This document shows positions 61,581-64,000 of a DNA stretch of 64,000 nt, in pieces (the first letter of the stretch is position 1; each line of letters begins with the position of its first letter). The notes under the pieces are model-generated. The model searched no databases and had not been told where the DNA came from. It saw only the letters and a program-made list of their open reading frames with translations. The stretch comes from Rhizobium anhuiense (GTDB lineage: Bacteria; Pseudomonadota; Alphaproteobacteria; Rhizobiales; Rhizobiaceae), in NCBI RefSeq assembly GCF_003985145.1, contig NZ_ML133524.1, positions 248,001 to 312,000 of the forward strand, written 5' to 3'. The translations under genes were made by a program, and so were the position numbers.

Positions 61581-63605
61581 ATGATGAAGAACCGTGCCGG
61601 CTTGCTGGCTCTTGCAGTCCTCGTAATCGCAATCCTATTGATGGTGTTTTTCGTCATGCCGCGCATCGGCGGCGATGCAACCAAGGTCGGCGACGCCATC
61701 AACCAGGCAAGCACGGAGCTCAAGAACACGGTCAACGAGGCGGCAAAGACATCACGCTCCACCATCGCCGACACGGCTGCGGTCGCCGATAAGGTGGGTC
61801 GTCTTTCGGCCGATGCCGGCGTGTCGCTCAGCGAGCTCAAGGCGCTGTTCGCCGATGGCAAAGGCCCCGCCATCGATGCCTTCACCGCCGCCAAGACCAA
61901 GGCCGTCAACGCATTGACGGCACTTGCCGATTTTGCCATCCCCGAGGGTCTCGATCCCGCGACCCAGACCCTTGCCGCCAAGGCCAAGGACGGCGGCGCA
62001 AAGGCGCTCGCCATCGTTCAGTCGCTGCCCGAGAACATCGCCGATGCGTCTGCCGCGGTCGCCAGGGCCGAGGCCGCGCTGACCGGTGCGCCCGAGCCCG
62101 CCCCAACTGCGAATAATGCGGCGGCGAATACCGGACCGAAGCTTCCGGCTTTCGACGTCTTGCGCGTCGAACCCGACGGCTCGACGGTGATTGCCGGCTC
62201 CGCCGAACCGAACGGCAAACTCGAGGTGCTCGACGGCGAAAAGGTGGTGACGACGGCTAATGTCGATGCGAGCGGCGATTTTGCCGCCGTCCTCGACGAT
62301 CCGCTTCCAGCCGGCGACCACCAGCTCGTGCTCAAATTCACGGACAAGGACGGCAAGAGCACGCTTTCCGAAGAGGTCGCGACCATATCAGTGCCGAAGG
62401 ACGGCAATGGCGCCAACCTGCTCGCCATGGTCTCCAAACCCGGCGCGGCGAGCCGGATCATCACCGCGCCGAAGGCCGGAACCGAAGTCGCCGATGCCTC
62501 CAATCCGGCGGCGCCGCCTGCGGACAAGCCGGCGGGCGAAACCGCGGCTGCGCCGACCGGCGAGCTGGCGCTGCAGACGCCTGGTGTCACCGACACCTCC
62601 GGCGGCACGGATACGGCACCGGCCACTCCCGGCACGGCCGCACCTGACAAGACGACTGCGCCCGATGTGATGGTCAATGCCGTCGAGATCGAGGGCAACA
62701 AGATCTTCATTGCCGGCACGACGCGCTCCAATGCCAAGGTCATCGGCTATGCAGACGACAACCTCATCGGCCAGGACACGGCCGGCACCGACGGTCATTT
62801 CGTCATCGACGGCGTGGTGGCGCTTTCGGTCGGCGACCACAAAATCCGCGTCGACGTCGTCGACCCCACAGGGAAAGTGATCGTGCGCGCGGCGGTGAAT
62901 TTCAATCGCCCGGCCGGCGATCAGGTGAGGGTCGCGGCGCAATCGGTCCCGGCCGATGCGAGTGGCGCCTCCTCGATGGTGCCGCTCGACGAAGGCGAGC
63001 TCGGCAAGCTCAAGGCCGAGGCCGGCAAGGCCTTCGGCCTGCTGAAGGGGCTGTTTGCCGACGGCAAGCTGCCTGGCGCCGAACAGCTTGCGGCGGCGCG
63101 CTCGGCAACGGAATTCGCGCTGCGCTCCGTCGCCGACTTCCGCCCGGCGGCCGATGCCCCGGACGCCTTCAAACAAGCCTCCGGCTCTTCGTCGCAGGTC
63201 GCCGGCAATGCGCTGAAGCTGCTGCAAAGCCTGCCCGGGGATGCGAAGTCCGTCGGCGCCGCACTCGACAGGCTGGGCGGCATGATTGCCGAACTCACCG
63301 CTGCACCCGCTCCGGCGGCACCCACTGCAAACGACATCGGCAGCAATGAGCCGAAGACGATCGAACAGGCGCCGCTGACGGCAAACAACGCGGCGGTCAT
63401 CATTCGCCGCGGCGACACGCTGTGGCAGATCTCACGCCGCACCTATGGCCTCGGCGTGCGCTACACGACGATCTACATCGCCAACGAAGACAAGATCATC
63501 AATCCCGATCGCATCCGCCCCGGCCAGATCTTCGGCCTGCCGAAGGATGTGTTGCCGAATGCCGAAGAGCTGCACCGCAAGCGTCTTTCCGGTCAGCGGC
63601 TCTAA
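61581..63605 (+). CDS. LysM-domain envelope protein with duplicated internal domains
   Basis: The 674-residue protein has an N-terminal membrane helix (about residues 6-27) and an Ala/Pro-rich body ending in a LysM domain (IIRRGDTLWQISRRTYG, then IYIANEDKIINPDRI). Two similar helical segments, each with an LFADGK and a QSLP motif, lie near residues 82-166 and 477-575. Two Ig-like beta segments follow their own repeat near 192-275 and 370-455. The layout suggests an ancestral duplication of a helical-plus-beta unit. The start at 61581 has GGGAG upstream. It probably binds peptidoglycan; other functions unknown. Confidence 0.85.
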   Translation: MMKNRAGLLALAVLVIAILLMVFFVMPRIGGDATKVGDAINQASTELKNTVNEAAKTSRSTIADTAAVADKVGRLSADAGVSLSELKALFADGKGPAIDAFTAAKTKAVNALTALADFAIPEGLDPATQTLAAKAKDGGAKALAIVQSLPENIADASAAVARAEAALTGAPEPAPTANNAAANTGPKLPAFDVLRVEPDGSTVIAGSAEPNGKLEVLDGEKVVTTANVDASGDFAAVLDDPLPAGDHQLVLKFTDKDGKSTLSEEVATISVPKDGNGANLLAMVSKPGAASRIITAPKAGTEVADASNPAAPPADKPAGETAAAPTGELALQTPGVTDTSGGTDTAPATPGTAAPDKTTAPDVMVNAVEIEGNKIFIAGTTRSNAKVIGYADDNLIGQDTAGTDGHFVIDGVVALSVGDHKIRVDVVDPTGKVIVRAAVNFNRPAGDQVRVAAQSVPADASGASSMVPLDEGELGKLKAEAGKAFGLLKGLFADGKLPGAEQLAAARSATEFALRSVADFRPAADAPDAFKQASGSSSQVAGNALKLLQSLPGDAKSVGAALDRLGGMIAELTAAPAPAAPTANDIGSNEPKTIEQAPLTANNAAVIIRRGDTLWQISRRTYGLGVRYTTIYIANEDKIINPDRIRPGQIFGLPKDVLPNAEELHRKRLSGQRL

Positions 63606-63627
63606 GCTCCAACAACAACATGACGAG

Positions 63628-63659
63628 GCCGGGCGGGATAACCCGCCCGGCTTCTCTTT
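63628..63659 (+). terminator. Intrinsic terminator of the LysM gene
   Basis: A perfect 10-bp stem, GCCGGGCGGG/CCCGCCCGGC, with an ATAA loop is followed by TTCTCTTTT. It starts 23 bp after the stop codon. Confidence 0.85.
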
Positions 63660-63812
63660 TCCTGAAGCCCGCACGTGTTGTATTCGTCCGCGCGGCACCC
63701 TATCTGGCGGCTGCGGGTTGTGGGAAACGCCTTCAGGCACATTCCGATTCCGCGCTTTGCCGGCATCGAAGCGCCGCTACGACGGTACATTTCGTCCGGG
63801 CTGGAGATAAGC

Positions 63813-64000
63813 ATGGCAAACGGCAAGACAGTCTCGGAATCCAATCTGCTGCGCACACTTCTCAACCTCTGGCCCTATATGTGGCCGGCCGGCCGAAGCG
63901 ACCTCAAGATGCGCGTCGTCTGGGCCTCGGTCTACCTGCTGATCTCCAAATTCGTATTGCTGCTGGTTCCCTATTTCTTCAAGTGGTCGACCGATGCGCT
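63813..64000 (+). CDS. ABC exporter, N-terminal part (Atm1/HMT1-like), cut by window edge
   Basis: Only the first 62 residues are present. They read MANGKTVSESNLLRTLLNLW followed by a first membrane helix (WASVYLLISKFVLLLVPYFF) and KWSTDAL. This start resembles fused permease-ATPase exporters of the Atm1/HMT1 group, which export glutathione-linked Fe-S or metal species. The ATPase domain is outside the window, so the assignment is tentative. GGAG lies 6 nt before the ATG. A terminator upstream gives it its own transcription unit. Confidence 0.7.
   Translation, partial: MANGKTVSESNLLRTLLNLWPYMWPAGRSDLKMRVVWASVYLLISKFVLLLVPYFFKWSTDA

Overview
The window is one continuous stretch of a GC-rich alphaproteobacterial chromosome. 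Gene order, protein sequences and intergenic repeats point to Rhizobiaceae, most likely the Rhizobium leguminosarum/etli group. The evidence is: the uvrC-pgsA-moaD-moaE run; the lptF-lptG-lptD-surA-pdxA-rsmA operon; the fabD-fabG-acpP-fabF-mltG-yicC-gmk run; rpsF-rpsR-DUF2232-rplI followed by dnaB-alr-radA-cvpA-purF; and several families of palindromic intergenic repeats of the kind known from rhizobia. I see no rRNA, tRNA, insertion sequence, prophage or CRISPR array. The first gene (uvrC) and the last gene (an ABC exporter) are cut by the window edges.

Layout. 1-2778: DNA repair, phosphatidylglycerol synthesis and molybdopterin synthase. 2779-4783: an orphan LivH-type permease divergent from a CGNR zinc-finger regulator, sharing a 36-bp palindrome, then a lipoprotein. 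4873-10950: ndk, a GST, a DinB-fold protein, a degenerate GGDEF protein, an ABCF ATPase and a polysaccharide deacetylase lipoprotein. 11417-19375: an accessory catabolic operon with a polar amino-acid-type ABC importer, an MmgE/PrpD protein, an NtaA/EmoA-type FMN monooxygenase and an S9 peptidase. 19529-23038: a sugar 1-dehydrogenase, a lipoprotein, holC and pepA. 23183-31643: a PAP2 phosphatase and the LPS-transport/OMP/vitamin B6/rRNA methylation operon. 31769-38353: the fatty-acid and cell-wall cluster on the minus strand. 38555-44275: aldo/keto reductase, ribosomal proteins S6, S18 and L9, and replicative helicase. 44301-46244: an AzlCD exporter with its AraC-type regulator, set between dnaB and alr. 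46399-52962: alr, a LysE exporter, radA, cvpA, purF and an SDR. 52988-57814: a GH25 lysozyme, then a translationally coupled chain cysS-GFA-GFA-GFA-pip. 57979-64000: citramalate synthase, RarD, a LOG protein, a LysM protein with duplicated domains, and the start of an ABC exporter.

Most of the window is housekeeping. The parts most likely to hold new biology are: the 11.4-19.4 kb operon, whose enzyme combination resembles aminopolycarboxylate or iminodisuccinate catabolism; the three tandem GFA genes locked by ATGA overlaps between cysS and pip; a 20-bp site repeated in front of both azlC and its AraC regulator; the palindrome with overlapping divergent promoters at 3.7 kb; and the internally duplicated LysM protein. 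Start codons were chosen by Shine-Dalgarno position, operon overlap and the usual family N-terminus. Functions rest on motifs recognised by eye; no database search was run.
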